Below, one piece after another: positions 53,565 through 62,980 of a DNA stretch of 64,000 bases. The notes under the pieces were generated by a model. The model searched no databases. It was given only the letters and a program-made list of their open reading frames with translations, and was not told where the DNA came from. The stretch is from assembly GCA_021776525.1 (NCBI GenBank), contig JAJFFT010000005.1, positions 1 through 64,000 on the forward strand. The letters are read 5' to 3'. A program made the translations under genes and the position numbers. Position 1 is the first letter of the stretch, and each line of letters begins with the position of its first letter. This stretch comes from Robiginitomaculum sp. (lineage in GTDB: Bacteria > Pseudomonadota > Alphaproteobacteria > Caulobacterales > Maricaulaceae).

Positions 53565-54298
53565 CCCTGTTCCGCTTTCCAGTCGGTAAAACTGATCCAT
53601 GCGCCATTTTGGCTGCACTCCGGGCTGCACAGATCGACGACCAATGGGACAATCTCTTCCGGGGCGGGGATGGTTTGAGGGTCTTCGCCGGGCATGAATT
53701 TGCGCCGCATGGCAGTGCGCATGGGGCCGGGGTTGATGATATTGACCTTTAAAGGCAGCTTTTCCACCTCTTTGGCGTAACAGGTCACCAGCGCGTCCAA
53801 CGCCGCCTTTGAGGCGCTGTAGAGCGCGAAAAAAGGCCGAAAATTTTGCGATGCCCCGGATGAGATAAACATTGCTCGCCCTGCTGGCGCGGCGCGCAGC
53901 AATGGGTCCATAGCCCGGATCAGGCGCCAGTTGGAGGTGGTGTTGACGCGCATAACCTCGTCCCAGATCTTCGGGTCCACATGGGCTGTGGGGCCAACCA
54001 TGCCCAAAAGGCCGGCATTGCCGACCAGAATATCCAGATGCCCCCAGCGTTCGGCAACAATGCCGCCTAAGGTATCTATGCTGTCCAGATCATTAAGGTC
54101 AGCAGGCACGCATGTGGCGCTGCCCCCGGCTGCCGTGATTTCATCATACAGCTCTTCCAATGCCCCCTGTGTGCGCCCAAGGGCGATGACATGGGCCCCA
54201 CGGGCCGCAAGGCCAAGCGCAATGGCGCGGCCGATACCCCGTGTTGCACCGGTGACCAGGGCAATTTTGCCCTCGAAATTCTGCTCGTGTGACGTCAT
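53561..54298 (-). CDS. Short-chain dehydrogenase/reductase downstream of purF
   Basis: A 245-residue NAD(P)-dependent oxidoreductase. The Rossmann motif TGATRGIGRAI is near 17. The NAG motif is in GNAGLLG near 92, and the catalytic Ser is near 144 in SSGASQ. The YxxxK is in YSASKAALDAL near 158. An SDR gene commonly follows purF in alphaproteobacteria. Substrate unknown. It starts 12 bases after purF, with AAGG before its ATG. Confidence 0.9.
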   Translation of the reverse strand: MTSHEQNFEGKIALVTGATRGIGRAIALGLAARGAHVIALGRTQGALEELYDEITAAGGSATCVPADLNDLDSIDTLGGIVAERWGHLDILVGNAGLLGMVGPTAHVDPKIWDEVMRVNTTSNWRLIRAMDPLLRAAPAGRAMFISSGASQNFRPFFALYSASKAALDALVTCYAKEVEKLPLKVNIINPGPMRTAMRRKFMPGEDPQTIPAPEEIVPLVVDLCSPECSQNGAWISFTDWKAEQG

Positions 54299-54310
54299 GA
54301 AATGTGGACC

Positions 54311-55798
54311 TTATGCAACCTCGGATAACAGCGACAGCTGTTTGGCCTTGTCGGCGTTGTGGTGTTCATAATCAGATAAAGCGGTGGGGTATTCCCCGGT
54401 GAAATAATGATCGGCATAGCTGGGTGCCTCGCCCCGGCGACGCTCTTCTCCCATAGCCCAATAGAGGCCGTCAACGGATAAAAAACCAAGGCTGTCGACT
54501 TCAAGCATCTCAACCATTTTTGCGTGCGAATGCTTGGCTGCCAACAGGCGTTCGGCATCGGGCATGTCTATGCCATAAAAATCAGGGAAGCGGATGGGCG
54601 GGCTGGCCGAGCGAAAATGAACCTCACTGGCCCCGGCTTCGCGGACCATACGTACAATTTTTAGCGACGTCGTGCCGCGCACAATAGAATCATCGACCAG
54701 TAATACCCGTTTGCCCTTGAGCACGGCACGGTTGGCGGCATGTTTCAGACGCACGCCCATATCGCGGATTGACTGGCTGGGCTGGATAAATGTCCGCCCA
54801 ACATAGTGGTTGCGGATAATCCCAAGCTCGAACGGAATATTGGCCCCTTGGGCAAAACCCAGTGCCGCCGGTACGCCGCTATCGGGGATCGGGACAATCA
54901 CATCAACGTCGGCCGGATGTTCGATGGCCAGGCGCTGACCCATGCGCTTGCGCACCTCATAGACGCTCTTGCCGTCAACGATGGAATCGGGACGGGCAAA
55001 ATAAACAAACTCAAACAGGCATGGTCGGGGGCGCACTTTGGCAAACGGGAAATAGCTTTTAATCCCATCTTTGGTCATCACCACAACTTCGCCGGGTTCG
55101 ATGTTGCGCTCGAACTGTGCACCGATCATATCCAGCGCACAGGTTTCCGAGGCCAAAATTGGTGCGCCGTCCAGACGGCCCAACACCAGTGGGCGAATGC
55201 CATAAGGGTCACGGGCGCCGATCAGTTTTTTATTGGTCAGGGCAACCAGTGCATAGGCGCCCTCGATTTTCTTTAACGCATCAATAAAGCGGTCGACCAA
55301 GTGGGTGCGCCGAGACCGGGCCACCAATTGCAACACCACTTCGGTGTCCGAGGTTGATTGGAAAATGGCTCCGTCGGTGACCAAAACCTCGCGCAATGCC
55401 CGCGCATTGGTCAGATTGCCGTTATGGGCCACCGCAAAACCGCCGGATTTCAGATCAGCATAGAGCGGTTGCACATTGCGCAGCGCCGTTTCGCCTTGCG
55501 TGGAATAACGCACATGTCCAATGGCTGCGTTGCCGGGCAGGCGTTTGGCGACGTCCGTGCCGCCGAAATTGTCGCTGACCAGTCCCATATGCCGTTCGGA
55601 ATGAAAATGCGTGCCGTCATAGGCCGCGATGCCGCAAGCCTCCTGACCACGGTGTTGCAAGCCATGCAGACCCAGCACCGTCAGAGGCGCGGCATCTTCC
55701 AGACCATAGACACCAAAAACCCCGCATTCCTCGCGGGGCTTGTCGTCAATGGGGTCGATCAATAATGAAGGCCAATTTTGAGGCTCATCCCGGATCAT
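54311..55798 (-). CDS. purF: Amidophosphoribosyltransferase
   Basis: A 495-residue enzyme for the first committed step of purine synthesis. The N-terminal glutaminase nucleophile is Cys25 in REECGVFG, exposed after propeptide removal. The PRPP site is VLLVDDSIVRGTTS near 357. The glutaminase loop HVRYSTQGE near 92 is intact. ATG 55798 lies four bases after the cvpA stop with GGGGA upstream; the ORF start at 55831 overlaps cvpA. Confidence 0.96.
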   Translation of the reverse strand: MIRDEPQNWPSLLIDPIDDKPREECGVFGVYGLEDAAPLTVLGLHGLQHRGQEACGIAAYDGTHFHSERHMGLVSDNFGGTDVAKRLPGNAAIGHVRYSTQGETALRNVQPLYADLKSGGFAVAHNGNLTNARALREVLVTDGAIFQSTSDTEVVLQLVARSRRTHLVDRFIDALKKIEGAYALVALTNKKLIGARDPYGIRPLVLGRLDGAPILASETCALDMIGAQFERNIEPGEVVVMTKDGIKSYFPFAKVRPRPCLFEFVYFARPDSIVDGKSVYEVRKRMGQRLAIEHPADVDVIVPIPDSGVPAALGFAQGANIPFELGIIRNHYVGRTFIQPSQSIRDMGVRLKHAANRAVLKGKRVLLVDDSIVRGTTSLKIVRMVREAGASEVHFRSASPPIRFPDFYGIDMPDAERLLAAKHSHAKMVEMLEVDSLGFLSVDGLYWAMGEERRRGEAPSYADHYFTGEYPTALSDYEHHNADKAKQLSLLSEVA

Positions 55799-55802
55799 GA
55801 CG

Positions 55803-56474
55803 TTAGTCCCCGTTGCCTTTGCGCGAATCATTGGAAGTGTTTTCTGTCGATGTTGATATCAGCTGGTCCAGACTTTGGCGCTCGCCGCGTGCATAACCCT
55901 GGTCGGCATCCTTGGTCCCGGTCTTGCGGGCCGGCTTTGGCGTAGGCCCGGATGTAGCGTTTATCCGGTGCTCGTTCACTGGGGCGGATGCGGGGGCCAG
56001 AGCCTGCAAAGCCCGCGCCGTGGCGTTGATGGCCGGATAGAGGCGGGCATTAACCAGCCAGCTGGGCATACGATCCCGCGGGGTCAATTGATTAAACAGG
56101 ATCAGTGCCAAGCCAAGCAAGGCAATGCCGCGCACTACGCCGAAAATAAACCCGGCGCTGCGGTCCAGCGCCCCAACGTCTGATCCACCACGCAGGCGTG
56201 CTGTGAAATGATGTGTGACCAGGGTCACGGCCATATAAACCAGAATAAACACCCCGGCGATGGTAAAGGCATCGGCCGCCCATCCGGGGGTGATCAGACT
56301 GCGCATGGGAATTTTAAAGACTGGATATGTGAAAATGGTGGCCATGGCCGCCAGAACAAAAGCCGTAACGGACAGGGCCTCGCGCATAAAGCCACGGGTC
56401 AGCGCCAGAATGCCGGACAAGAATAACAGGCCAAGCGCAAAAGCATCAAAAGCGGTTACTGCGGTGCCGTCCAA
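55803..56474 (-). CDS. cvpA: CvpA family membrane protein
   Basis: A 223-residue protein with four or five hydrophobic helices in the first 150 residues and a polar tail. The pattern TRGFMREALSVTAFVLAA near 27 and RSAGFIFGVVRGI near 105 match CvpA (colicin V production). It sits between radA and purF, its usual place. Starting at TTG 56474 puts the ribosome site GGAG seven bases upstream and avoids a 26-base overlap with radA; GTG 56504 is the alternative. Confidence 0.85.
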   Translation of the reverse strand: MDGTAVTAFDAFALGLLFLSGILALTRGFMREALSVTAFVLAAMATIFTYPVFKIPMRSLITPGWAADAFTIAGVFILVYMAVTLVTHHFTARLRGGSDVGALDRSAGFIFGVVRGIALLGLALILFNQLTPRDRMPSWLVNARLYPAINATARALQALAPASAPVNEHRINATSGPTPKPARKTGTKDADQGYARGERQSLDQLISTSTENTSNDSRKGNGD

Positions 56475-56478
56475 ACCC

Positions 56479-57876
56479 TTACTCCCGGGCTGCAACCGAT
56501 TCACGTGTATCGATCAAGTCTATAAGATCGCTTAATTTGACCATTTTCGCAATGGTGCAACCAAGATTACGTTCAGCTTTTTCTGTATTACGGCCAAGTG
56601 GGCCAACGGCGTGCTTGAAGCCCAGCTTGTTGGCCTCCTTCAAACGGGCCCCAATACGCGAGACCGGGCGGATCTCTCCGGAGAGAGCAATTTCCCCATA
56701 AACTACGGCTTTAGGGGGCAGTGGCAGGTCCAGCGCCGAGGAGATAAGCGCCGCCGCCACGGCCAGATCAGCGGCAGGTTCAGAAACCTTCAAGCCCCCG
56801 GCAACGTTTAAATAAACGTCCTTGCCGCCAAAACTAAACCCGCAACGGGTCTCTAAAACCGCCAGAACCATGGCCAGACGGCTGCTGTCCCAACCAATAA
56901 CCGCACGGCGGGCCGTGCCAAAAGCGGCTGGGGCTACCAGAGCCTGAATTTCGGTCAGTACCGGGCGTGTGCCTTCGATCCCGGCAAAAACCGCAGTTCC
57001 GGTGGCGCAATCCTCGCGCCCGTCCAAAAACAGGGCCGAAGGATTGGTAACCTCACGCAGGCCGGCATCTGACATTTCAAACACGCCGATTTCATCGGTC
57101 GGGCCAAAGCGGTTTTTCACCGCGCGCAGGATACGGAACTGATGGCCGCGCTCACCCTCGAAATAGAGCACGCTGTCGACCATGTGTTCGATCACCCGCG
57201 GTCCGGCGATCTGTCCATCCTTGGTGACATGCCCGACCAGTACCACGGCGCAATTTCGTTTTTTGGCAAAGCGGGTCAGTTCCTGCGCACAGGCGCGAAC
57301 CTGGCTGACTGAGCCCGGGGCCGCACCCAGCGCATCGCTCCACAGGGTCTGGATAGAATCAATCACCACAAAGTCAGGTTTTTCGTGTTTAAGAGAATCC
57401 AGGATCGGCCCCAACGCGGTTTCGGTGGCCAACATCACATGGGCCCCTTCAAGGCCCAGTCGCCGGGCCCGGCTGCGCACCTGATCTATGGCCTCTTCGC
57501 CTGAGACATAGGCGACTTTGGCACCATTTTTCGACAGTGCCGCTGCGGCTTGCAATAAAAGCGTGGATTTGCCGATGCCGGGATCGCCGCCGATCAACAG
57601 TGCAGAACCTGGAACAATGCCGCCGCCGCAAACCCGGTCAAACTCGGCAATGTTTGTTTGCATGCGCGGCAAAGGCGGCTCGGTGCTTTGCAGGTCGTGA
57701 AAGGCAATGCCGCGCGAAGATCTGGGCCGAGCTTTGGGTTTAGTGGATACAGGCCCGCTATCCGCACTTTCCTCAACCAGAGAGTTCCATCCGCCGCACG
57801 CCTCGCAACGTCCGGCCCATTTGCCGTGGCTGGTGCCGCAAGATTGACAGACGAAAAGCGTGGCAAGTTTGACCAT
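56479..57876 (-). CDS. radA: DNA repair protein RadA
   Basis: A 465-residue RecA-like ATPase that processes branched recombination intermediates. It has an N-terminal zinc finger CQSC...CEAC (residues 10-29), Walker A GGDPGIGKST near 93, the RadA-specific KNRFG motif in AVKNRFGPTDEIG near 250, and a Lon-like C-terminal domain with LNVAGGLKVSEPAADLA near 355. It is in the radA-cvpA-purF order. Confidence 0.96.
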   Translation of the reverse strand: MVKLATLFVCQSCGTSHGKWAGRCEACGGWNSLVEESADSGPVSTKPKARPRSSRGIAFHDLQSTEPPLPRMQTNIAEFDRVCGGGIVPGSALLIGGDPGIGKSTLLLQAAAALSKNGAKVAYVSGEEAIDQVRSRARRLGLEGAHVMLATETALGPILDSLKHEKPDFVVIDSIQTLWSDALGAAPGSVSQVRACAQELTRFAKKRNCAVVLVGHVTKDGQIAGPRVIEHMVDSVLYFEGERGHQFRILRAVKNRFGPTDEIGVFEMSDAGLREVTNPSALFLDGREDCATGTAVFAGIEGTRPVLTEIQALVAPAAFGTARRAVIGWDSSRLAMVLAVLETRCGFSFGGKDVYLNVAGGLKVSEPAADLAVAAALISSALDLPLPPKAVVYGEIALSGEIRPVSRIGARLKEANKLGFKHAVGPLGRNTEKAERNLGCTIAKMVKLSDLIDLIDTRESVAARE

Positions 57877-57947
57877 AGTGACTCACATTCATAATGTTCA
57901 CTATATGTTCTAATTTATTCTGACCCGTTATGCAAGGCCTTTTAGGA

Positions 57948-58727
57948 CTAGCGCGCCAGAACCTTGATCGGGCCGTTTTCGCTGCCCGTCACGAATTGTT
58001 CGACATAAGGGTTGCCGGAATTGTCGACATCTTTGGCTACGCCGCGCCAGATAATCTTGCCTTCATAAATCATTGCCACATCATCGGCGATTTTGCGTAC
58101 GGAATTCATGTCATGGGTGATGGATACGGCGGTGGCTCCAAGGGCCGTGACCTGACGGCGGATCAGATTGTCAATCACATCTGCGGTGATCGGATCGAGG
58201 CCGGTTGTCGGTTCGTCAAAAAATAAAATCTCAGGCTTGGCGACGATGGCTCTGGCCAGACCGACGCGTTTTTGCATGCCACCGGACAGCTCGGCCGGGC
58301 TTAACCCCATGACATCGGCACCCAAATTGACCTGGTTAAGCGCGGCCTCTGCGCGTTCTTTTGCAGGCTTGCGCGCCACGCCATCCGCATAGAGCAGGCG
58401 AAAGGCGACATTTTCCCAGACACTGAGCGAATCAAACAACGCACCGCCCTGGAACAACATGCCAAACTTGGACATGACTTTGGCGCGTTTGCGCGCCGAC
58501 AGGCGGGTGACGGATTTACCATCAATGCAGATCGAGCCGCTGTCCGGACTGATCAGCCCCAATATACACTTCAACAGTACAGATTTACCGGTACCCGAGC
58601 CGCCAATGACAACCATGGAACGGCCGGGCATGACGTCCAGATCAACCCCGCGCAGCACATGGTTGCTGCCAAAGGATTTGTGTAGGTCGCGAATAGATAT
58701 TTTGAGCGGTTCAGCGAGATCAGTCAT
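57948..58727 (-). CDS. mlaF: Mla-type ABC transporter ATP-binding protein
   Basis: A 259-residue ATPase of the MlaF/Ttg2A family that powers phospholipid transport between the membranes. Walker A GGSGTGKS near 42, the Mla-type Q-loop in FGMLFQGGALFDSLSVWENV, signature LSGGMQKR near 148, Walker B ILFFDEPTTGLDP near 172 and the switch His in SITHDMNS. ATG 58727 comes one base after the mlaE stop. mlaD, mlaC and mlaB are not next to it. Confidence 0.93.
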   Translation of the reverse strand: MTDLAEPLKISIRDLHKSFGSNHVLRGVDLDVMPGRSMVVIGGSGTGKSVLLKCILGLISPDSGSICIDGKSVTRLSARKRAKVMSKFGMLFQGGALFDSLSVWENVAFRLLYADGVARKPAKERAEAALNQVNLGADVMGLSPAELSGGMQKRVGLARAIVAKPEILFFDEPTTGLDPITADVIDNLIRRQVTALGATAVSITHDMNSVRKIADDVAMIYEGKIIWRGVAKDVDNSGNPYVEQFVTGSENGPIKVLAR

Positions 58728-58728
58728 G

Positions 58729-59496
58729 TTAAACAAACAATGTGGTGAGAACGTAATTGGCGGCAAAGATCAATATGGCGGCGCTGACCACGGCATTTGT
58801 GGTGGCCCGGCCAACCCCCTGGGCGCCGCGTTTCGAACGATAGCCGTGATAACAGCCCATCAGTGCGATAATAAACCCGAATACGGCGGCCTTGATCAGG
58901 CCCGACACCACATCCCACTGGGTCACAAAATCAACGCTGTTGCGAATATAGGTGGCACCATTGAAGCCCAAAATCTGTGTGGAGACAGCCCAGCCGCCCA
59001 TAACCCCGATTATATCCGCAACCAGCACCAGTATGGGCACCGTTATGATGGCGGCCAATATGCGCGGCCCAACCAGAAAACGAAATGGATCGGTGGACAG
59101 GGTTTCCAGCGCGTCGATTTGTTCGGTGACCCGCATGGCACCAATTTCTGCGGCCATGGCGGCGCTGACCCGGCCCGCCAGCATCAAGGATGCCAGTACC
59201 GGTCCCAGCTCGCGGGTGATGCCCAGCACCACGATGTTGGGCACAAATTGTTCGGCGTTAAAGCGCGCCCCGCCCGTATAGATATTAAGGGCCAGTGCCG
59301 CGCCGGTAAACACTGCGGTCAGGCCGACGACGGGCAAGGAAAAATAGCCAATACGCAAAAGCTGTGCGCCTAACTGGCTCCAATACCAGGGCGGCATCAA
59401 TGCAGCCACCACCCCGCGGCGGGTGAACAGGGCAATCGCCCCGGCTTCACGGGTGAGGGCCAAAACAGCGTGACCAAGTATTGCCAGCGGGTTCAT
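58729..59496 (-). CDS. mlaE: Mla-type ABC transporter permease
   Basis: A 255-residue, five-helix permease of the MlaE family. The conserved ELGPVLASLMLAGRVSAAMAAEIG segment near 115 and TEQIDALETLSTDPFRFLV near 144 are diagnostic. ATG 59496 overlaps the alr stop (ATGA) and has AAAGGA eight bases upstream; the ORF's earlier Met at 59505 lacks this. Together with mlaF it forms the membrane and ATPase part of the transporter. Confidence 0.93.
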   Translation of the reverse strand: MNPLAILGHAVLALTREAGAIALFTRRGVVAALMPPWYWSQLGAQLLRIGYFSLPVVGLTAVFTGAALALNIYTGGARFNAEQFVPNIVVLGITRELGPVLASLMLAGRVSAAMAAEIGAMRVTEQIDALETLSTDPFRFLVGPRILAAIITVPILVLVADIIGVMGGWAVSTQILGFNGATYIRNSVDFVTQWDVVSGLIKAAVFGFIIALMGCYHGYRSKRGAQGVGRATTNAVVSAAILIFAANYVLTTLFV

Positions 59497-60572
59497 GCAC
59501 CCCATCCTTTGTATTCGCGCACAAAACGGGGCCCAAGCCCGGTGAGAAGCGCATAGGACAAGGTATCGCTGGCCAATGCAAGCGCTTCGAGGTCATCTCC
59601 CAGCAGGCAAAGCATATCGCCGGGATTGGGTGGTTGGGGCAGGGCGCTGATGTCAAATACGCTCAGATCCATGGAAACCCGGCCAATAACCGGGACTTTG
59701 TGGCCATCGATACGCCCAAACCCGCCAGATTGCGCCGAAACAGGCAAGCCATCGGCATATCCGATGGCAGTGGTTGCAATAGCCATATCGCGCGGGGCAA
59801 TAAAGCTTGCGTCATAGCCGACACAATCACCTTTGCGCAGAGTGCTGACCTGCAAAATCGGGGCTTCGATACGGGCAACAGAGGCCAGTTGCGGCCCGCT
59901 GTGAACCAGAGGGGCGCCGCCATAAAGCGCGATCCCTGGCCGGGTCAGGTCAAAATGAAAATCCGGGCCGTGCAATATGCCAGCCGAACTGGCAAAGGAT
60001 GCGCGAACATCGGCAAAGGCATCACGGATTGCCGTAAAACGGTTAAGCTGTGTCCGGTTCATCGCATGGTGCGGATCGGCGGCGCAGGCCAGATGGCTCA
60101 TGACCAGGGTAAGGTTTAATCCCTTTGCCATGGCCACGACATCGTCTTGCCATCCAAGGCCCAGACGGTTCATGCCTGTATCGATATGCAAGGCCGCCGG
60201 ATCGCTTCCCCCGGCCTCGTGCCACAAGCTGACCTGTTCAGGTGTGCTGAGGATCGGGATCAGGCGTTTTTGGCGCAAAAGCGGTGCTTCGCCATATTGC
60301 ACACCATTCAAAATGAATATTTCGGCATCATGACCCAGAACCTGACGGGCCATCATGCCTTCGCTGACATGGGCGCAAAAAAAGCTGGTACAGCCAGCCT
60401 TTTCCAGCACTGGCGCTATGCGTTCCAACCCCAATCCATAGGCATCGGCCTTGATTGCCGCCCCGGTTTTTGCGGCACCCGAACGCTCTGCCATCAGCAG
60501 ATAATTCGACCGCACAGCATCCAGATCAACAATCAGGCGCGGCAACGAGGGCAGGGGCGCATCAACATTCAT
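59493..60572 (-). CDS. alr: Alanine racemase
   Basis: A 359-residue PLP enzyme that makes D-alanine for peptidoglycan. The PLP Lys is in AAIKADAYGLGLE near 40, HIDTGMNRLGL near 131 carries the conserved Arg, and the catalytic Tyr is in CVGYDASF near 251. Placement between dnaB/csaA and radA is common in alphaproteobacteria. The stop overlaps the mlaE start. Confidence 0.95.
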   Translation of the reverse strand: MNVDAPLPSLPRLIVDLDAVRSNYLLMAERSGAAKTGAAIKADAYGLGLERIAPVLEKAGCTSFFCAHVSEGMMARQVLGHDAEIFILNGVQYGEAPLLRQKRLIPILSTPEQVSLWHEAGGSDPAALHIDTGMNRLGLGWQDDVVAMAKGLNLTLVMSHLACAADPHHAMNRTQLNRFTAIRDAFADVRASFASSAGILHGPDFHFDLTRPGIALYGGAPLVHSGPQLASVARIEAPILQVSTLRKGDCVGYDASFIAPRDMAIATTAIGYADGLPVSAQSGGFGRIDGHKVPVIGRVSMDLSVFDISALPQPPNPGDMLCLLGDDLEALALASDTLSYALLTGLGPRFVREYKGWGA

Positions 60573-60627
60573 AGGCGACTATAACAACCGCCCTGTGGTC
60601 TTGCCAAACGCCGCCCTGTAAAAAGGG

Positions 60628-60957
60628 TCAATAATCGTTATACGGGCACAAGCCTTCACCGACGCCTACACTGTAATCGCCTTTGGAAAAGCGATAGGTT
60701 TTCCGGCCTTCGCTATTGCCTTCTTCGAAGGCTTGTCTCCAGCCCTTCAGGCCACATTTGAACCGTGTGGTTTCGGCCATGGGGTGGTTGGCCGGTGTCA
60801 TGTTATAGGTGCCAAACTGATAGGCCTTTTCGTAACACTCGCAGGCAGATTTTGGCCCGCCGCCTTCCAATTGTGTGTATTGGGCGAAGGCCGTGCCACT
60901 GGTCATCACAAACAAGGCTGCACTGCTGGCCAGCGTTAATACAAAACTCTTTTTCAT
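60628..60957 (-). CDS. Small secreted protein with four cysteines
   Basis: A 109-residue exported protein: signal MKKSFVLTLASSAALFVMTS ending in AFA/Q. The mature part has four Cys (ACECYEKAYQ, FKCGLKGW, GLCPYNDY), likely two disulfides, and is rich in Tyr and Gly. I do not recognise the family. ATG 60957 has GGAG upstream; the 60978 start would place residues before the signal. It lies between csaA and alr on the same strand. Confidence 0.68.
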   Translation of the reverse strand: MKKSFVLTLASSAALFVMTSGTAFAQYTQLEGGGPKSACECYEKAYQFGTYNMTPANHPMAETTRFKCGLKGWRQAFEEGNSEGRKTYRFSKGDYSVGVGEGLCPYNDY

Positions 60958-61056
60958 CACAGGCTCCATAATACTCAAACCGATAGTATTGGCGTTCCGG
61001 GTCTAAAACAAGGCGACAAATTGACCAATGCTGGGCCTGTATCGTCGGTTCTGTTT

Positions 61057-61428
61057 TTAGGCCAGACGCGCCCCATTGGGCATGGCCTGATCAGGTGAAA
61101 ACAATACGATATGCCCCTGATCATCGGGGTATCCCAGCGTGAGCACTTCGGACATGAATTTACCGATCTGGCGCGGCGGAAAATTGACCACAGCGGAAAC
61201 CTGTCGCCCAACCAGATCGGCACAGCTGTAATGTTCGGTGATCTGGGCCGAGGATTTTTTAACCCCCACGCCGGCACCAAAATCAATCACCAGCTTGTAT
61301 GCGGGCTTGCGCGCCTCTGGGAAGGCATCGGCTCTGATGATTGTGCCCACACGAATATCAACGGCCAGAAAGTCATCAAATGTTATGGCCGTTGCGGGCG
61401 GTGTATCTGGGTCGTGGGTCAGGTGCAT
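61057..61428 (-). CDS. csaA: tRNA-binding protein CsaA
   Basis: A 123-residue OB-fold protein of the CsaA/Trbp111 family, with FLAVDIRVGTIIRADAFPEA near 20 and a central VGRQVSAVVNFPPRQIGKFMSEVLTLG. It binds the tRNA elbow region and has been called a protein-export chaperone. It begins nine bases after dnaB with AGGAACG upstream, so it is probably read from the dnaB transcript. metG in this window lacks this domain. Confidence 0.92.
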   Translation of the reverse strand: MHLTHDPDTPPATAITFDDFLAVDIRVGTIIRADAFPEARKPAYKLVIDFGAGVGVKKSSAQITEHYSCADLVGRQVSAVVNFPPRQIGKFMSEVLTLGYPDDQGHIVLFSPDQAMPNGARLA

Positions 61429-61437
61429 TGAACGTTC

Positions 61438-62922
61438 CTAATGCGTACTGTCATCATAGCGGCCATCGGGGGCCAGATTGCCAAACTTGGTCAACGAGTC
61501 ATGGAATGACAGATCTACATTACCAATCGGACCATGGCGTTGTTTACCAATGATCACTTCGGCCCGGCGGCGAATTTCTTCCATTTTGACTTTCCATTCG
61601 TCATGCTCCGGGGTGTTATAGGATGGCTCGGTCCGGCCCAAATAATAGGCCTCGCGATACACAAACATCACCACATCGGCGTCCTGCTCGATGGAACCCG
61701 ATTCTCGCAAATCCGAAAGTTGCGGTTTTTTATCTTCGCGCTGCTCGACCTGCCTGGAGAGCTGTGACAGCGCAATCACTGGCACGTCCAGCTCTTTGGC
61801 AAGAGATTTAAGGCGCTGGGTGATCTCGCTGACCTCTTGCACGCGCCCATCCGAGCGGCGTGATTCGGCGGTTACCAATTGCAGGTAATCCACGACAATC
61901 AGGTCCAGACCTTTTGAGGTGCGTTTCAAACGCCGCGCCCGCGCCGCCAAAGCCCCAACAGGCAGGCCGCCAGTGTCATCAATATGCAGCGGAATGGCAT
62001 TTAACGCCGCTGCGCCGTCCAGCAGCTTGTCAAAATCACCCTCGCCAAGTTCGCCCCGGCGAATGGTCGATGACGATATACCCGTGTGTTCGGCAATCAG
62101 GCGCGTGGCCAATTGTTCGGCTGACATCTCCAGGCTGAAAAACGCCACCACACCGCCATCGGTGGTATGGCGCATACCGTCCTTGACTTCATACTTGTAA
62201 TTTTTGGCCACATGAAAGGCGATATTGGTGGCCAAAGCGGTTTTACCCATGGATGGACGCCCGGCAATGATGATCAGGTCGGATTTGTGCATGCCACCCA
62301 ATTTGTGATCCAGATCAGTCAGGCCAGTGGACACCCCAGACATGCCCCCATCGCGCTTGTGCGCAGCGGCGGCCATGTCCATGCTTTCTTTCAAAGCTTC
62401 ATTGAAAGGGCGAAAACCGCGCGAAATACCCCCGGTTTCGGCCAGGCTGAACAGCAATTGTTCGGCATCTTCGATCAGTTCGGGGCCAGATTTCGGCTCC
62501 ACCGGGTCAACCGCTTCCTTCAAAATGCTATCGCCAATGCGCATCAGGTCACGGCGCAAGGCCAGATCATAAACCAGACGCGCATATTCCGGGGCATTGG
62601 CCGAGCTGGCGGCTTCGCCCAGAAGCCGCGCCAGATATTCAATGCCGCCGATTTGCGCCAGCCCTTCATGGTGTTCCAGCGTGGTTTTCAGGCTGATGGC
62701 ATCAGCCAGCAGGCCCTTGCCAATGGTTTTGGCGATGGCGTCAAAGATTTGCCCATGCACCGGATCATAAAAATGATCGACCTTCAGATAGTCGGCGGCC
62801 CGAAAATAAATCTCGTTATCAATCAGCAAGGCACCCAACAGCGCCTGTTCGGCCTCGATATTGTGCGGGGCAGAACTGGTACCATCGGGTTCGTTCGGAG
62901 GTGTTTGGTGATCTATGGCCAT
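61438..62922 (-). CDS. dnaB: Replicative DNA helicase DnaB
   Basis: A 494-residue hexameric helicase that unwinds DNA at the fork. It has the N-terminal PHNIEAEQALLGALL domain, Walker A GRPSMGKTA near 220, Walker B DLIVVDYLQL near 325 and the later SQLSRQVEQREDKKPQLSDL segment. I saw no intein. ATG 62922 (MAIDHQTPP) is chosen; the ORF extends to 62988, but that would overlap the hairpin region. rpsR/rplI, which often precede it, are not in view. Confidence 0.96.
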   Translation of the reverse strand: MAIDHQTPPNEPDGTSSAPHNIEAEQALLGALLIDNEIYFRAADYLKVDHFYDPVHGQIFDAIAKTIGKGLLADAISLKTTLEHHEGLAQIGGIEYLARLLGEAASSANAPEYARLVYDLALRRDLMRIGDSILKEAVDPVEPKSGPELIEDAEQLLFSLAETGGISRGFRPFNEALKESMDMAAAAHKRDGGMSGVSTGLTDLDHKLGGMHKSDLIIIAGRPSMGKTALATNIAFHVAKNYKYEVKDGMRHTTDGGVVAFFSLEMSAEQLATRLIAEHTGISSSTIRRGELGEGDFDKLLDGAAALNAIPLHIDDTGGLPVGALAARARRLKRTSKGLDLIVVDYLQLVTAESRRSDGRVQEVSEITQRLKSLAKELDVPVIALSQLSRQVEQREDKKPQLSDLRESGSIEQDADVVMFVYREAYYLGRTEPSYNTPEHDEWKVKMEEIRRRAEVIIGKQRHGPIGNVDLSFHDSLTKFGNLAPDGRYDDSTH

Positions 62923-62980
62923 AGGCTTATGTAGCCTAACCACGCAGGCACGGCGAGGGGGAAACACCTTGCCTTTGTTG

